From NCBI RefSeq assembly GCF_041146795.1, contig NC_135176.1:19479786-19543785 (forward strand): a DNA stretch of 64,000 nucleotides. The letters run 5' to 3'. The notes beneath the pieces are model-generated. The model worked only from the letters and a program-made list of their open reading frames with translations, ran no database searches and was not told the origin of the DNA. Shown piece by piece: positions 16,988 to 32,100 of this stretch; position 1 is the stretch's first letter; each line of letters opens with the position of its first letter. The position numbers and the translations under genes were made by a program. This stretch comes from Maylandia zebra (Eukaryota > Chordata > Actinopteri > Cichliformes > Cichlidae).

Positions 16988-19900
16988 AAGAATCTTTATT
17001 ATTTCATCAGCATAATTCTTCATTAATATGTTTTTTTAATCCATTATTATCATGGTTATCTTAAACAGTGGACAGTTAGATCTAAAAGGCAGCCCAAAGT
17101 GTACAGGCGATATATAACTTAAAACTTTCTCCATAGGGAAAAGATGTTTTTTATATTCATATATAATATCAATGTAGCATGAGGTCCAAGATTCTGCCCA
17201 CGTTATATAGTATTGTACATGGTCCCAGAAATAAAACATTAAAACAAAACTTCTAATCAAAAGAAACTAAACAGAATCTACATGCAAAACAAAACAAAAA
17301 AAGAAAAGAAACAAGCATTTTTAAAATTTTGAAGATACATACACTCATTTGCCAAAACGTGCATACAATCACAAATTTACAAAACTTTCATACATACATA
17401 CAAATATTACAAAAACTCAAATATTAGACATTATTAGGTTATCAAGAAAGGATCAACAGCTTTTTTTTTGCCCCCCCCCCCCTACATTTCATGTCTCAGT
17501 CCAACTCACAAATATGGAAACCTTACATGTTAAAAAAAAAAAGGAGAATAAAGAAAAAGAAAAAAAAAACGAGTGTGACAGTAATTCTTTGTCTCTTCCA
17601 TTCGCTCGATGTGTTTTGCCAGAGCTGTCACAGTGTTCAGGAAAACTGAGTAGAGGCACACACAATAGCACCCAAACAGGCTCATACCATAAATCACCTC
17701 TGTGTAAAAAAATAACCTGCTAGCTACACGCTCACACACACATTCAATCATGCACAGGGCAAAGGGTAAACACCCCCCTCCCAAAAGAACCTAAACAAAA
17801 AACAGAGCCATGCTACAGGTACAATAGGATTAGCTATAGTACAGAATATAAAACATACTGAAAACAGTCACATATACATACGTAACACACAGAAACCAGC
17901 AGAGGAGGTGAGGAGCAGAGCCACGCAAGACTGACGACATTATACCGAAGCGAAATCTGATGAAAAGGCTGGCGAGAAGGCTGTGAGAATGCGCTCGCAC
18001 ACGAACACACTTTCGGCTTTTTTTTAAAATTTAAATACATTTGATTTTTTTTTTTTTAACAAATTTTCTGGACTGCGGCTGAAGATTTGGTGTTCAGCAT
18101 TTGTCGTACATCTCTTCCAAATTTCTCTTGGAATGAAAAGCTGTATTTTTGGCCTTGCATCGCCCTCCAAAACAAGTAGATAAAGTGATAGTTCAATCTA
18201 TGGAAGGTTGTTTCTGCCACTGGAAGAATGTAAAAAAAATTTTTTAAATTTTTTTATTTCTTCAAAATGTCATCTTGCTGAGCGAAACTTCTGAGAAAGC
18301 TGAAATTTCGAAATATTAACCATTTAAAGTTATGTTCTCAGAAGTCTGAACGGCAACATTGTGTTTTTTGTTTTTATTTTAGTGGCATAAACAAGCTTCC
18401 ATACAGTCATATAATTTTGTTTCGTTCTGTTAAGTTTAAAAAAAAAAAAAAAAAAAAAAGCATTTTCACAATTTTTAAAAGCCTCATCGGAAACTTGTGT
18501 GCTGTGTGTGCCTGGGTAACGACAGCAGAGGGAGCTGTTGCGTTACACTAAAGCGGCTGGAAACCTGTTTTCCCCACAGTGTGCTGAAGGAACATCACTC
18601 ATCAAAGGGACAAAAGGAAACCTGCCTGACTGTTTGAGAGCAGGTATGCAGACAATTTTCTGCATACAGTCTCGCTCAGGCCTTTGGTTGGTTTCAAAAT
18701 GTCTTAGCTAATAAACAATCCTATTAAAACGCACAAACACGAGCTTCGGAGCAGTCCTAGGAGGTTTCCTGAGGGCTCGTTAAGCCGCTTTAAGCCTCAA
18801 TAACCACCAGTGTGTGCAGACTTGACGGGAGTTGATGCACTCAAATGACCTGTGGGTAACTGGGCAACTTCTCAGGTTTTGAATCTGGCAGTGAAAGATA
18901 GCTGAGAGCCTTTAACATCTTTCTTTAAAAACCCAGCAGAAGGCAAGCTTTTCACTGTGGGTGTAGGTAACCAGATCAAAGCTGACTGCACTGCACGCTC
19001 TTCCTACTTTTAACTATTTTTTTCAACAAATAGCTGGAAAATCCCAGTTGCCAGCTTCTGTCCTCAGCTGCTTTTCTGACTCAGCTCCTGCTCGCTTCAA
19101 ACTTACTGCCCTACTTTTATTTGTGGTTAACATGACACAACTTCTCCACAGGGCCATCAATAACAGACACTACTGTACGCTGACCAAACCGAGCAATCAC
19201 TGCCCCAATTCTCTGGAGCAAATCGCTGTTTTGGAGTCGCCCTCCAAAATAAAAGCCTTCTGAGGTAGTGGATAAAAAGAAAATGAAAAAATTAACTCCA
19301 CTGCAGAATTTGCCTTTAAAAAGATGTGCTGTCTCCTTTTTTTGTATTCTGAACTGCAGCGTGTCAGGTTTTTTTTATTGCACTACCATCCTCAAATTCT
19401 TTTCCTTAAACTATTTGCAAGATGTTTAAAGAATGACTTCGTCTGCCACGTGTCGAACTTAGATCATGGCGAAAGGGGAAGAACAAAAAACTTTCCTGTC
19501 GTGTTCCTGGTAGAAAAAACTAAATAACTGCATCAGTACGTGACAATGTTTTAGCCCTAATTAACTATGTAATGTTATGTGATGTAATTGACTGATAAAC
19601 GGCCCTGCGTGTGATTTATCTGGATGAGACCACTGAATCCAACTCCAGCTCCACCCTTTAAACACAGGAGTGACGTTACACGTCCCACACGAGCTCAAAG
19701 TCCTCTCTCTGTCTCGCTGTAATCATTTCCCCTAAATGACTGAATGACCAGTTAAAGTAAATCCTTGATGCCTGAGTGCAAACAGAGCTTATTGTGTTAG
19801 TGCCTCTGGCGGTAAAATAAAGAGAAAAGGAAGGAAGATAAAAAGGTAAAACAGAGTTTCTGTGTTTGCGGGGGAGACAAACGTCACAGTCACATTTTCA

Positions 19901-20115
19901 CAAACAATGGCCCGACCTGCTGACTCAGCTTTAATGTAATTGTTCACAAACTAACAGAGCTGTGACTGAAATATCTCAGAAGATATTCATCACACAAAGT
20001 CCAGAAACAGTTGATGCTCAAATGTTCACGTGTCTGTCAGAGACTCTGCGACTGACAGGAGATGAAAACTCGTTCTCCTGTCTCACATCCATCGCTACAG
20101 GTATTATTGTCTGTT
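16982..20115 (-). other. mnt: mnt 3' UTR (inferred extent)
   Basis: AT-rich sequence after the mnt stop, with homopolymer runs such as 17469-17482 (C) and 18438-18459 (A). No other gene, RNA or transposon with ends was recognised in these 3.1 kb, which fits a long 3' UTR. Confidence 0.45.
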
Positions 20116-23100
20116 TCAGGCCAGTTTGAGCGTGCTGACGGGAAAGGTTGGGACTGTAACCATGGTGACAGGGTTCAGGACAGTAGCCTGTCCAACCAGC
20201 TGTGGGTGGGGGGCCAGCACTGCTGTGGGTTTCCCTAGCGACGGGCTTCCCTGGCTCACCACAGTCGCGCTGTTCACCTGGGCGCCGTTAGTGTTAGTTT
20301 GAGGATTGGCCTGGACGTGAGGAAGGGTGTGGTGGGTGAAGGTGTGGGCGATGTGGCCCACCATCGTGGGCTGGGACACAGACATGCCCTGGGGGTAGAG
20401 AGTCGGGAGGTGGGATGCCAAAGGAGAGCCCAGGTGGGCCACCGGATGGACGGTGATGTGTCCGATGGGCTGGGCAGTTATTGGCTGGTGAGTGGCGGTG
20501 GCAGGGGCAGCCGGAGCCGCTGTGATCGGCTGAGGTGTGGAAGAGTTGGGGCCAGGTGATGGAGCGATATGCGTTAGGTGTTTGTGATTGGTGGGAAGGG
20601 CATTATTGACAGCCTGGATGACTGAAGCATGGGACACAGTGGCGTGAGCGATGACGGTGGGCTGGACCTGCATGGCTGGGGGCTGGATAGGATGAGGAGG
20701 TGGCGGTGGGGGTTGACCCGGGGCTGGAGCAGGGGCAATGGCTTGAGGTGGAGGAGGACCCACGGGGGAGGCGCTGGTGAGGATAGGCAGTGTGGTGTGC
20801 TGGATCGCCAGGTGAGGGGTGATGAGCGGCTGAGCTTGTAAAATGGGAGGAGCCGGTTTGGGGAGGGGCGTGGGAGCAGGAGGGGCGGGAACGTCCTCGT
20901 CCATGTCCTGCTCATAATTATCTTCTCCTTCTGCAGATTAGAGCAGAAACAGTGATCACGATATGAATGTTTACGTAAAAGTAAAATTCAAACCACATGT
21001 AACGACTGCTACATCAAAAAACAAACTTCTCTGATCACCCTTCTCTCCTGCGATTCAGTTTGAAAACAAACTGCTGCAGTCTGTTCCCTTACCTGAGGCC
21101 GTGGACGTGGACGCCTGGTCGTCCTCTGGCTGGATGGTCTGTCTGAGGACTCTGTCGATTTCTATGGCGTCCATGTTCTGGCTGAGCTCGTTCTTCAGCT
21201 CGGCCAGCCGCTGCTGCGTTGCGATCTTCTCTCGAGCCAGACGCTCCATCTCGTGCTCGTACTCCTTCTCCTTGCGCTTCAGAGTCTTAAAGGATGACAA
21301 AGAGAACAGGTGTAGACTGTTATAAAAATATAATATGTCGTCATATCTGCATTTATGATACAAAAACAGAAAAATGAAAAATGTATTAACCAATTACCAA
21401 CAACAGGTGAAGTAAGACCAGGAGGCCTCATCCTGCAACCCAAAGAACCTAAAGGATGCACTGGGTCAGATTTATCTGAGGTACACAGGGGGATGCTACA
21501 TAGCATCAGACGGGTGCTTTTAATGTTAAGGCTAACTGGCGAGTAGCGCAGTCTCAAGTGAGGCTATCTAAAAAATCATTTACATCAATATGACGACGAG
21601 TAATCCTATGGCTGAGTTTCTTTTCAAGAAAAACCTGTCCTTACTTCGTTAGCGCTGACTGATGCTGCCTGGTTTTAAGCAGCTGTTTCAAGTTTGTGCC
21701 TTTGAGGGAAGCGTGGGGGGATTTGGCTCTGTGAAACAGTGGAAGTGTGTTAATATGAAACAGACGGGGGACTTTTAATCAACAGCTAACAGCAAAGAAA
21801 GGTCAGAGAAAAGGGAAACTCCCTCATTTTGCCTCTTTTAACTAATAACCCATGTGGCTTTTTCAGAATAAACCCAATACTGTTTCAGGTTAGAATTCTT
21901 TTTAAATACCCACACTGTAAATAAACAGCATTACAACACAACTTTTCTTCTCCCTGTACTTCTAAACAAACATTATCCATGCTATCCCAGATTCATACAC
22001 CAGCGGGAAGTCACGCCTGCAAATTCAAGCATGTCCACACTGCTTTAGTGGCATTTAGTCATTTACCTAAGCTCCTCCCATTTCTTGGATATCACGCTAG
22101 TTTTTTTTCTTGAGGCCAGAGTGAGAGAAAACACCCTCCTGTCTATTATCAACCCCAAATCACTTCGGGGTTGATAATAGTTCCTAATTACTGCTACAGT
22201 TCTGTCACTGGATTACTGAAATCTGTTAATAATAAATGCGTTACTTTCTAGAGCACCGCCATGCAGCAAGAGTGAGCTGAATGTGTTTGTGGAGGAAAAT
22301 GAAATGATTATAAACATGGCAGGAAACGCAAGAAGAATGGAAGCTTCATGGAAAGATTTAGGAAGAAAGAGCAGAGCTTTCCCAGCCCCGCCACACCATC
22401 GTCGTGACCCAGTTTCTGTGTAGGTCAGCTGACGCATGAACTCCAAACACTATGACAGGCTAAGGACATTAAGGCAGATTACTGATGAGGAATGACGCAT
22501 GGGAGGAGGTAGAGGGGAAGGTACGGGCGGGGAATGGGAGGATTAAAGTAGAATAGTATGTTGTGTGCAGCTGATTAATTCTGGAAACTAAATATCTGGT
22601 TGAGATGTTGAATAGCCAGCATGAAAACTTGGAGGGAAAAAAAAAGGCTTGGCAGAAAATGGCTTCCTGTCCTAATGAAGGTGCAAATGATCCTCAGTGA
22701 TGTATCAGACTGTCTCAGAGCGCCACCTCTTCCAGTATAACTGCTGAACAAATCCAGGAGGTATTAGGCGCTTGCCACTTGCACTTTATTCTGGCACCCA
22801 CCACGAGGGTTTTAACTTTGAAAACAGAAGGAAAATCACAAGGATTGTAAGACAAATCAAATCTTAAGGTGGGTTTCAAATTACAATACTACAGCTAATC
22901 AAATGGCTTGAAATAACAGACTTCTGCTAAGTAAGGTAAATGTGTGCAGACCTGTCATGATTATGTGTGCATTCACCCCCCGAGGCCCATTTAGAGCCAG
23001 CATAGGCTTGTTTGTGGTGGTCTGATTGCTGGTAATTGTGCCACTGTTACGGAGGACATTGCTGATAAATGTATATCACGGGTATAATTGTCTTTTTTGT

Positions 23101-26100
23101 TGTGGCTGTGTTTATCTGACAATTAGCGCAAACACGAAGCGAACCGCCGAAAGGATAATAAACAAAAGGGAACTGAGGTAAGGCTGGAAATACAAGCGAG
23201 ATTACACAAAATGAGCATATGGGGACACATGATCTTACTGCAGGAAAAGCTGTTTACTCTCTGCAGGCACGTGATGGCCTCACACGCGAACCCACCTTCC
23301 CCACAGCCCTCTTTAAACAGTTCACATGGTGCAGGTTAGTAGCACTCAAATCACTTAACAGCTCAACACCGCTCACACCAACGCCCTCCCGTCTTTGTGC
23401 GTCCACGCACGCAGTTGTGTGAAGCCTGATTGTGCGAGCAGTTTTAGAGGTCATAAGTGACGAGGAGGCAGTGCTGGAAATTACAGCAAAAATCAGTTCC
23501 AGTGATTTGTCAGCATAGGACCAGGTTACATTTACAAATCACATGTAACCACACAGTTAAACAACACTGGTGCTTTTGCACTAGAGGTTCTGTGTGTACG
23601 CAGTGTAAAATTATTATTAATGATGTTAACATGAACGAGCTGGCATCAATCAAAACATTGATCTGGGCTTCAAAGCAGGCCTTTGGGAGGTACTGGTGAA
23701 TTTCATTTGATGTTGAGGTAACGATTTATGAGTTTCCAGCTCCAATTTTGAACTGAAGTCAGTTCAGTGCAACCCTACCGAACCCAACTCAGCAATCCAA
23801 GATTGACTGTTAAAGTAAACATTAGCAAAAGAGTAAAACTTATCTGTAACCAATGCTGTGGCTAAATAAACCATATGCAGAGCACTGACCAGTTTGTCTG
23901 TGAATGTGCTCCAGTAGTGCTTTTAAGTGCAAAAACAAACAAACAAAAACCAAGCACCGTATCACGAGTGACACAGTAATAGTTTCATTGCACTACAGAG
24001 CAAACCAAAACCTGTTTTTCCATGATTTTCAAACTACTACTGGAATGTGAAGTCAGCTACGACATCCGACTTCTAAGGTGAAGGCATAACTACACACATA
24101 AGCACAAACGGTCCACAGATAGTACAGAGTCACTGCCTTAACAAACTTCATAGAAGTCTGTGGATTTCTGTGTTTTTCGCCATTTGAGAAGCAAAAGTGG
24201 ATCGTCATCTTTTTATTGATACTTTAAACCCCACTAACCAAAACATAAATGGTGATTACACAGTGGAAACATTACATGACATAATGTTTTATATGCATGC
24301 AGTGTAACCAGGGATTACTGTAAATACTACACGTCATGCTGTAGAGCAGCGGTGAGACCAGTATAAATACTGCATACCTATTATCAGTGTACTTACAACA
24401 AACTTGGCCAGTCAATAAACAATTAGCCAGTTGTTTATTGACATTAGTCATTACTGAACTCCTTTAGCTAAAATTAGTATCCAAAGAAACATAAAAGCAT
24501 TTGATACATAAAAAAACTCTGAGTAGAGCACATTTAGGGGCAGCTTTCTGTTCTGATAAAAATGCATGTTGTCGTCACAAATTTGAAGCTTGTTTTAACA
24601 CAGATTTTGGATGGATCAGCATCTCTGGCTGTGCAGTGAGAAACGTTACAGAAGCCAACCAAAGCAGATGCACTTGCAGGCGGTCTTCCCCTGACCCAGC
24701 AGCATATCATCTATGTGCAATACGCATAGTAGGTCAGATGTTGATTGAGAAGGAAATTGAATCGGCATGGAGTTCACCAACATGGAGCTCAAAAGATGCC
24801 GGGATGAGAAACAATCAATAGCTGTAGTGGACATTTTAATGCGCCTGTCTTCTCCACTGCATGCACTAAACTAAAAGACAAACAAAAGCACGAGTAACCC
24901 ACTTTAATCAAATGCGTCCGTTTTAACAGTATTTTTGACACTTCTGCAAAGTGTTACTACACACATACAACATGTAACCATAGATCTGCTGGAGCTCCAC
25001 GTAGCATTAACGCACTCCAGTGCTGGAGATGTGACACTTAATTGACACAGCAGACTCTTTGAAATACAAGGACTTCCGAAGAACTGCAAGTGTGTCCGAA
25101 GTGCGAATGTGCATCCATGAACATCATTTCAAGGTCTTCTCGCATCAACCCAGACACCATTAGTCCTGCACTAAATCACCAAGGAAGCAGCTGCCACCCA
25201 TAGCTGTTTCCTTGGCAACCCCATTTGTGAGGATTTGGCTGCTTGAGCAGCAGTTTGTAAAAAACATAAGGAGCCCTCTAATTGGGTGAAGCGCAGGGGC
25301 AATTACATATAAGGAGTGATGCGACTGGATGTTTGCCAGTCGGGTGCTCTTGGATCCCTCCCAACCCCCCTCCTCCTCCTCTTTCTTCCACACTTCCATC
25401 CCACACTCCCCTCTCCTCCTCCTCCTCCCCACATCCGCCACTCCCTCAAGACCCTTCCCCCCTTATTCTCCTGTGCTTCATCTATCGCTCTTTTATCCAT
25501 CCTCATTTCAGAAAGTTCCTTGTAATAAAAAAAAAAGGTGCAAATGACTCAGGTGAGATGAAATTTGCCCCGGAAGGTTTTTTCTTAATCATATGTAGGG
25601 CTGGGCCATATTATACCGTTCACGGTAATACCGGTATAATGTTAGGCAATGATAGGAAAATGAAATATCGCGATAGAATGGGAGTAAAACGCGCATGCGC
25701 AGTGCCTTTGTTTTCATACGCACATGGCCGATTGTTGAGTGAAACAGATGAACCAGAATTGGTTTGTAAAAATGGTGCAACTTCCGTGATGTGGAACTGG
25801 TTTGGTGTTTGTCCGTCAGATACACAACAAAGCACATTTTTTTGCAGAACATGCAAGCGGCCGTTGTTATTGTCGTATTTGTCGGACTAAGATGCTCTTA
25901 AATCTGGGAGTAATCTGGGTCCTAAACTCCGTATGCTTCAGGTCAAACAACACTGCAGCATCACTTAGAGTTAAAAACTGTCTAAATTCTTTCATCTTTA
26001 ATAAAACGATCAGCATTGCTGCTTTACCAGGTGTAACTATAAAGTTTAACTTCCAGGCATCCATGAAAACAAAAGTTATTACATTTAACGGAGTTAGAAG

Positions 26101-29100
26101 TTAGCAGGAAGCTAGCGGAAGTTAGCTCGCTAGTTTCGCTAGTTACCTAAGCATGATATTGCATGTTCTGACTGAGAGATTTCTGAAAAAAATCAAACGT
26201 ACAGCTCTGCTATCACTTCCAACATAAATGAAGACAGGAAACTAAACAGCAGTGACGTTTGTAGGGTTACTGAAGTTGGGCTAGCTGGTATATAATGATG
26301 TGCTACGTGATCGCTAGCGACACAGCTATGTTAGCATAACATAAACAGTGAAGCTGGAGGACGAACACTAACACTTTTCCACTTATAAAAGTTAACGTGA
26401 AGGTTCTTCATGGTTAGAGACAAATGCAATCGCATGGCAGGATGCTGTAAACGGACCAAACTTCAGTCAGGAGAACAACTGAGATAATCCATCCACAATA
26501 CGAGGTTAGTCATTAATATACTGCAACAACATGGGAATAGAGCAGCTGCCAGAGAATTCAACATTAATGAATCAATGGTACAGAAGTGGAGGAAGCAAGA
26601 AGAATGAGTTTAATAAAGTTTGATTTATCTGACTGCTTTGTTTCGCTTAATGTGCCTTATAATCCTGTGCACCTTATGGTCCGAAAAATGCGTACTGCAC
26701 ACTGCAGTTTAATGTTGCAAAGCACCTCTTTTTAACTTCAGTGGATATTATACATGGTTATGCTCAGGATATGTCAGCCCATTTCTACTGGAAATGCCTT
26801 TTGGTTAAACTTTCAGCAAGGAATTTGCATTTGCACTGTTACATTTTTATAAAGCTTTAATGTACATAAAAACCAGCTTCTTAAGTGAAAATAAATGGAA
26901 GGTTGTCTTTTTGCGCTAGTAATGTTGTGGAGTTGTATTTTGTCTCGCATCAATTATATCGTCGGTTATATCGTTATCGCAAATTTTCAAATATATATCG
27001 TGATAAATATTTTTGGCCATATCGCCCTGCTCTAATCATATGCATCTGTAATCTGATATGAGGACAAGGCAGCAGGACTATCCATGTCTTGAAAGCACCT
27101 GTGAGTGCTCCATCATCCATAACTGCTGACAGAAAGACCAATATGACCAGAATTTGACTCGTTTAGTCTTGCATCTGGCACACTCCCTCATGCAGACAAA
27201 CACGGAGGAACGGACTCACTACAGTGCCCCGGCCACCTGCCGCCTGTTGCCATAGTTACCAAGTGCTTTAAAGGCAAGAGACAGCGGGGTGACACAGGAC
27301 GAGACGGACACAGATGTGGATAAGAAAAGGCTGGGACAAAGAAGAGCTGATATAAGTGCATGCGCCGCTACATTAGCGTAAACACTGAGCCCATCACTGC
27401 CCATCTCCTTCTCTCTGCAATCTAGGGATGCAAAGCTACTGGAGTGGGTGAGCTGTGGTGACATCATCGGCCTTGCGCTAGCCATGTGCTCAGGTCTCAC
27501 ATGGCTCCGCGAGAAGGAGGGGGAAGAGGTTTGCAGGTTCACATGGGGAGAGGTGAGAAGAGAAAAGGACGAATGTGCATTAAGGTCCTGATTATGATCG
27601 CTGTGCATGGAAACACCATCATCAATCATTTGAGAAACCTGGATGTGCTACCCGGAGTACTAAAACACCATCTCCAGTTTCTGTTTTTGGCTCAGACCAT
27701 CGAAGCTGAGATGAAATCACGACTCGCCTGCAGGCAGACGATCAGAAAATTGAAAACTGTTATGAGCGTGCACGGAGGGATATAAATAATCAGGCTTTTT
27801 ATGCTTCATGGAGAAAGAAAAAAAAAGAGAAGACCGGGTGTTTGTACGCATCTAAACGCAGTCATTCACCTACAATAAAGCCAGCAAATATTATAAATCA
27901 GAGGAGAGTATGCCACAATGAAACCATCAAAGGAAAACAGAGGAAAAGTGAAGCAATTCATCAGCCTCAACATAGTGTGATAAAGGAAAAGCATCCCTCT
28001 AAGATATTACCCAACCAGCTCCGCAGTACAGTGTGGGCTGGGGAAAATACTGCAAGCAACGCTGACATACACTAGCCGTGTGTCTGTAAAGCTAATGATT
28101 ACTCTGCTTCTCCACAAAACTTCAAATGTCTTGCTGTGTCTGACAAATAGCCCCAAATCCTAAAATATCTCATTTATAATCCTGCAAAACGGATAAAAAG
28201 CAGCCGATACTTAATGTTTTTCTGTTTGTGCACACCCCCTCAAATATACTGATATGGCTAAATGATTTTAAAGTCACTGAATGTTACACGATCACCTAGA
28301 GGGATGGTCTTTCAAATAGTTCTGCAATTAAAATAATAATAAAAAAACAACAACAAAGTTTATGCAACTTCTTCTTCCCATCAGTATAACTACTGCCAGA
28401 ATATCGAGACAAGTTAAACTGGAGGTGAAAGGTTGCAAACTGTGTGTGCAGTGAGGTTAAACACTGCTGTACAAACAGGGCACACATGAAAGGTTAGACT
28501 ACAGACATACTGACTCACCTTTCACCCATACTAACAACCCGCTTTTCACTGTATATTACCTCTAAAGCAAGAAACGTGTATCTAATATGTGCTGTTTGTG
28601 TTTCCTCAAACGCAGCTAGGCTCTGCCTAACAACCATCATCATCTTAAAGATGGCCTGAAATCCCTCTGCGCTCTGCTCCCTGGAGAGCAGCCCATGAAC
28701 TTGCAGTCATCTTGTTTTGAATAAATTCCCTCATCTCACGCCCTAATTTAGCTCCTTCCACTGACTTTCCGCTGCGTATTTCATTGGACTCAAAATCTTA
28801 AAGCTTACACTGCAATAAAGTAACCCCCTACATAGACAGCAGCTCCAGCCTGACATCTATTTCTGCTAAAAAAAAAAAGTACAAAAGTCCTCATTTGTCT
28901 ACTTTTGCAGACCGAAAACTTCCCTCTTGGGGCTATACAGTCGTCCCTTCACCCAAGTACCATCAGCCTCCTGCCTCGATGTGCAACGTTAGATCTTCTA
29001 ACAAAAAAAAGTTGCCATTTTATCCTTTCATGTTATGTAGTTCCCACAAGATTTGCTGTGATGTGATGCAAGTCCAGGTGTGCTGTGGGACTTTGTGACA

Positions 29101-32100
29101 GCCTTACATTATTACTGCAATATACACGAAAAGTTAAGAGTGAAATGTTGAGTTGTTGTACCAGTAGTTTTTAGTTTAAAGCATAAAAATAAGTTAATTC
29201 AGTTGCTGAATGAAGGAAATTAGAAGAAGACACACCAAAGGCCCTGACTGAGAGGAGGAGAGTAATACGAGTGATGTTCTTGTGTAACTAACAAACAGTG
29301 CAAATTGGCCACTGCAAATTAGAAAAAACTAACTGTCAGTGAACAGTCTGGAGACAGCAACCCGTGTTACTTCAGCTGAACTGGAAAAGGAAAAACCCTG
29401 AGCCCAAGAACGCCATCTGTCAGAGAAAGTGCCAGGTGTTAACACTAGGGCTGCCACGATTAGTCGACTAGTCACGGTTACGTCGACTATCAAAATCGAC
29501 GACGACTGATTTAATAGTCGACGCGTCATTTGAAGCTTTGTAAGATCACAAAAGACGCAGGAATAAGTAGTAGGATTTAAGAGTGTAATAACAGACTGAA
29601 ACAGAAGATGGCAGCACTGCATGTACAAGGATGCCAGCTGCCGTTAAACCCCGAAGAAGAAGAAGCAGCTCTGTCCCAGAATTCATAGCGCAGCCCAGCT
29701 CAGTTTCCAACAATGGCGGCAGCTAGTTAAACGTTTAACATATTTTCAGGCGAGAATGTAGCTGTGTAAACTTCAAATATCTGCTCAGTTTATCAAGACA
29801 CCACATACTTTCAAAAGCGCTCCGACGTTTTCTGAGACGTCGGAGCGTCTCAGAAAACGGCTAGCCGGGGGCATGGCTCACTAGAGCCCGTGAGAACACC
29901 GGACTCCCGGCGTCACCGCCGGCTTTCGCTACTCAGGTTAAACATGTTATATAAGTCACTTAGATAACTTAAAAATGTTATTGTTTGGCTTTTTTTTTTT
30001 TTTTTTTTTTTTTGTTCCTGAGTAAATCTGTTTGGCTGAGATTAAAGTTATAGTTTTTACACAGCTGAATAAACGTCAAGCAGACAGCTGGTTATCAGAA
30101 GTGTGAGATGCTGGAGAATATACTCCGGTGTCCTGTTATATTTTAGATAGCAAGGAGTTTATTAAACTTCACCGAAACAATCTGCAAATTTCATTACAAT
30201 TTAATAAACTATCATCTTGTCTTTATTTTTAGTTAGCACATACCTTAAACACTTAAAGCTGTAAGCTAATGATAGTTATATAAGAGCAGATGCATGCTGG
30301 TGCAATAAGCTGTACTTTTACGTTCAATGGATGATGATCTGATTAGTCGACTAATCGCAAAAATAATCAGTGTCTAGTCGACTATCAAAATAACCGTTTG
30401 TGGCAGCCCTAGTTAACACTGTGCCAAACCAGGCTAAAAAAAGACTTGTAGCTCTTTTCCATTAGTACCTACTTGGGTCAGCTTGGCACAGCTCGACTCG
30501 GTTTTTAGGCTTGTGTCCTTTAGCTGGTACCAGGTATTTTTTAGTCCCTACTCGGTTGAGGATCCAAGCAATCTGAGGTAATCCGAAAATATGACATTAA
30601 CAGACTGCACGTCACTGACTGGCTAGACAGTGGCATCACTCGATGAGTGACAAGAGCGTCTCCTTCACAAAAAGGAGATGCTCAAAACCCCCATTTTTTT
30701 AAAACCTCGGAGCGACAGAAATGGCTACAGAAAAAAACAACACCATGGCCACTGGGTTTGACAAAAAGCCACATACTGAGCAGCAGTTATATCATCGCCT
30801 CGACGTCCTCCTTTGTTGTGGCGTTCCTGTGGCATACAAATGACATCACGGGACTTTCGGCCATGTTGCTATAACGACCCCACGCACATTAGGTGGTACT
30901 CAGTTGTAATGGAAACCGATTGAAACAGAGTCGAGTCGAGTCAAGCTGTGTTGAGGCAAGCTGAGAAGGTACTAGTGGCTAATGGAGGAAAGCATGTTTC
31001 TGAGAGAAACTTGGCCTACAGTAGAAGAGTGCTTGAGCTGAACCAAAGTGTCTGCAAAGGTGATTGAGGCAAGAAATATGTTAATAAAGTTGTAACACTG
31101 TTACATAAAAAACTGCAGGCATCAATCGAGGTCCAGTTGCCACAAATGAGCTTTAGATGAAGTCCCTTCATCTAACAAGACAATCTAAAGGAGACATCCA
31201 TGGATAAAGGTGTGCCTTGAACTTTTAGTTTCCCCTCTGATGTGACTTGGAACAAAAACTTTGAAAACCACCAATTTAGTTCAGCCCGTTTCTTTTCTAT
31301 CCCTACATGACTACAGGGCAGTGTTGGAACAACTGGTTACCACTGTATAGACCAAGGTCTTGGAAACAAAGAAGCCTCCAAGTATTACATTATACTGACT
31401 GATTCACAAGCATGTAGCAGACACTGTATCACCGTCACAAGAGACTAACCACACCAATAACACTGGACCTATGACCTATGAGGTCCCCAGAGCTCAACCA
31501 GTTAATTGAAGTCCTGACAAAGTAACATGAAGAGCTTGCTGGGGAAAGCTGAAACTGTCCTTACCTGTATGTAACGCAAAGCGCTGCGGAGAACACTGAG
31601 GTTGGACGTTTTCTTCTCATCAATGTTCGGAACATTTTTCTTCAGTGTCTCAAAACACTCCTTCAGGTGCGCTCGCCTGAAGAGGCAGAAATGTAAGAGT
31701 CGAACTTCATATGGTAGTCTTTGCTCAACTGTGAATATTCACCATTTTTAAGACGGTCGATTCTTTGCGTGGGATTTTTACCAACAAATTTCAAACCTCC
31801 AATTTTGCATTTTTGATGAAGGATTTCATGGATTTATATTAGTTCAGGAACTGCCGTGACCTTTGCCCTCGTTAAATGCTTTCATGAAAAACACCCAGAA
31901 AATGTGTGTATGTGGAAGGCAAGTTTTCCTCAATTTCTTTCAACATGAGAGGGGTTACCATCATTTTGACTAACCTGTTCTTCTCCAGTTTATTGTGCAC
32001 CTCTCTGGTCCCCGCCCTGGAAAGGCAAAATAAATAATCAACCATAAGCCGATCACTCTTTATACCTTATTTAACACACACACACAGACAGACACACAAA

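Larger units (their letters stand above)
21286..31564 (-). other. Large mnt intron between the bHLH and zipper exons
   Basis: Ten kilobases without exon-like sequence. It carries two hAT-like elements with 8-base target duplications (25596-27034 and 29446-30411), a palindromic short element (30453-30989), a small hairpin (22143-22180) and a CT-rich stretch at 25355-25480. Open frames in it lie in the transposons or low-complexity DNA. Confidence 0.7.

Noticed and set aside
17349..17723. 124-codon + strand frame with Lys-rich sequence
   Set aside because: Low-complexity A-rich frame in the mnt 3' UTR, antisense to mnt.
20299..20841. Gly/Arg-rich + strand frames opposite the last mnt exon
   Set aside because: They are shadows of the Pro/Thr/His-rich mnt coding strand.
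25282..25890. 202-codon + strand frame in the mnt intron
   Set aside because: It runs through a CT-rich tract into the hAT-like element and has no recognisable domain or splice context.
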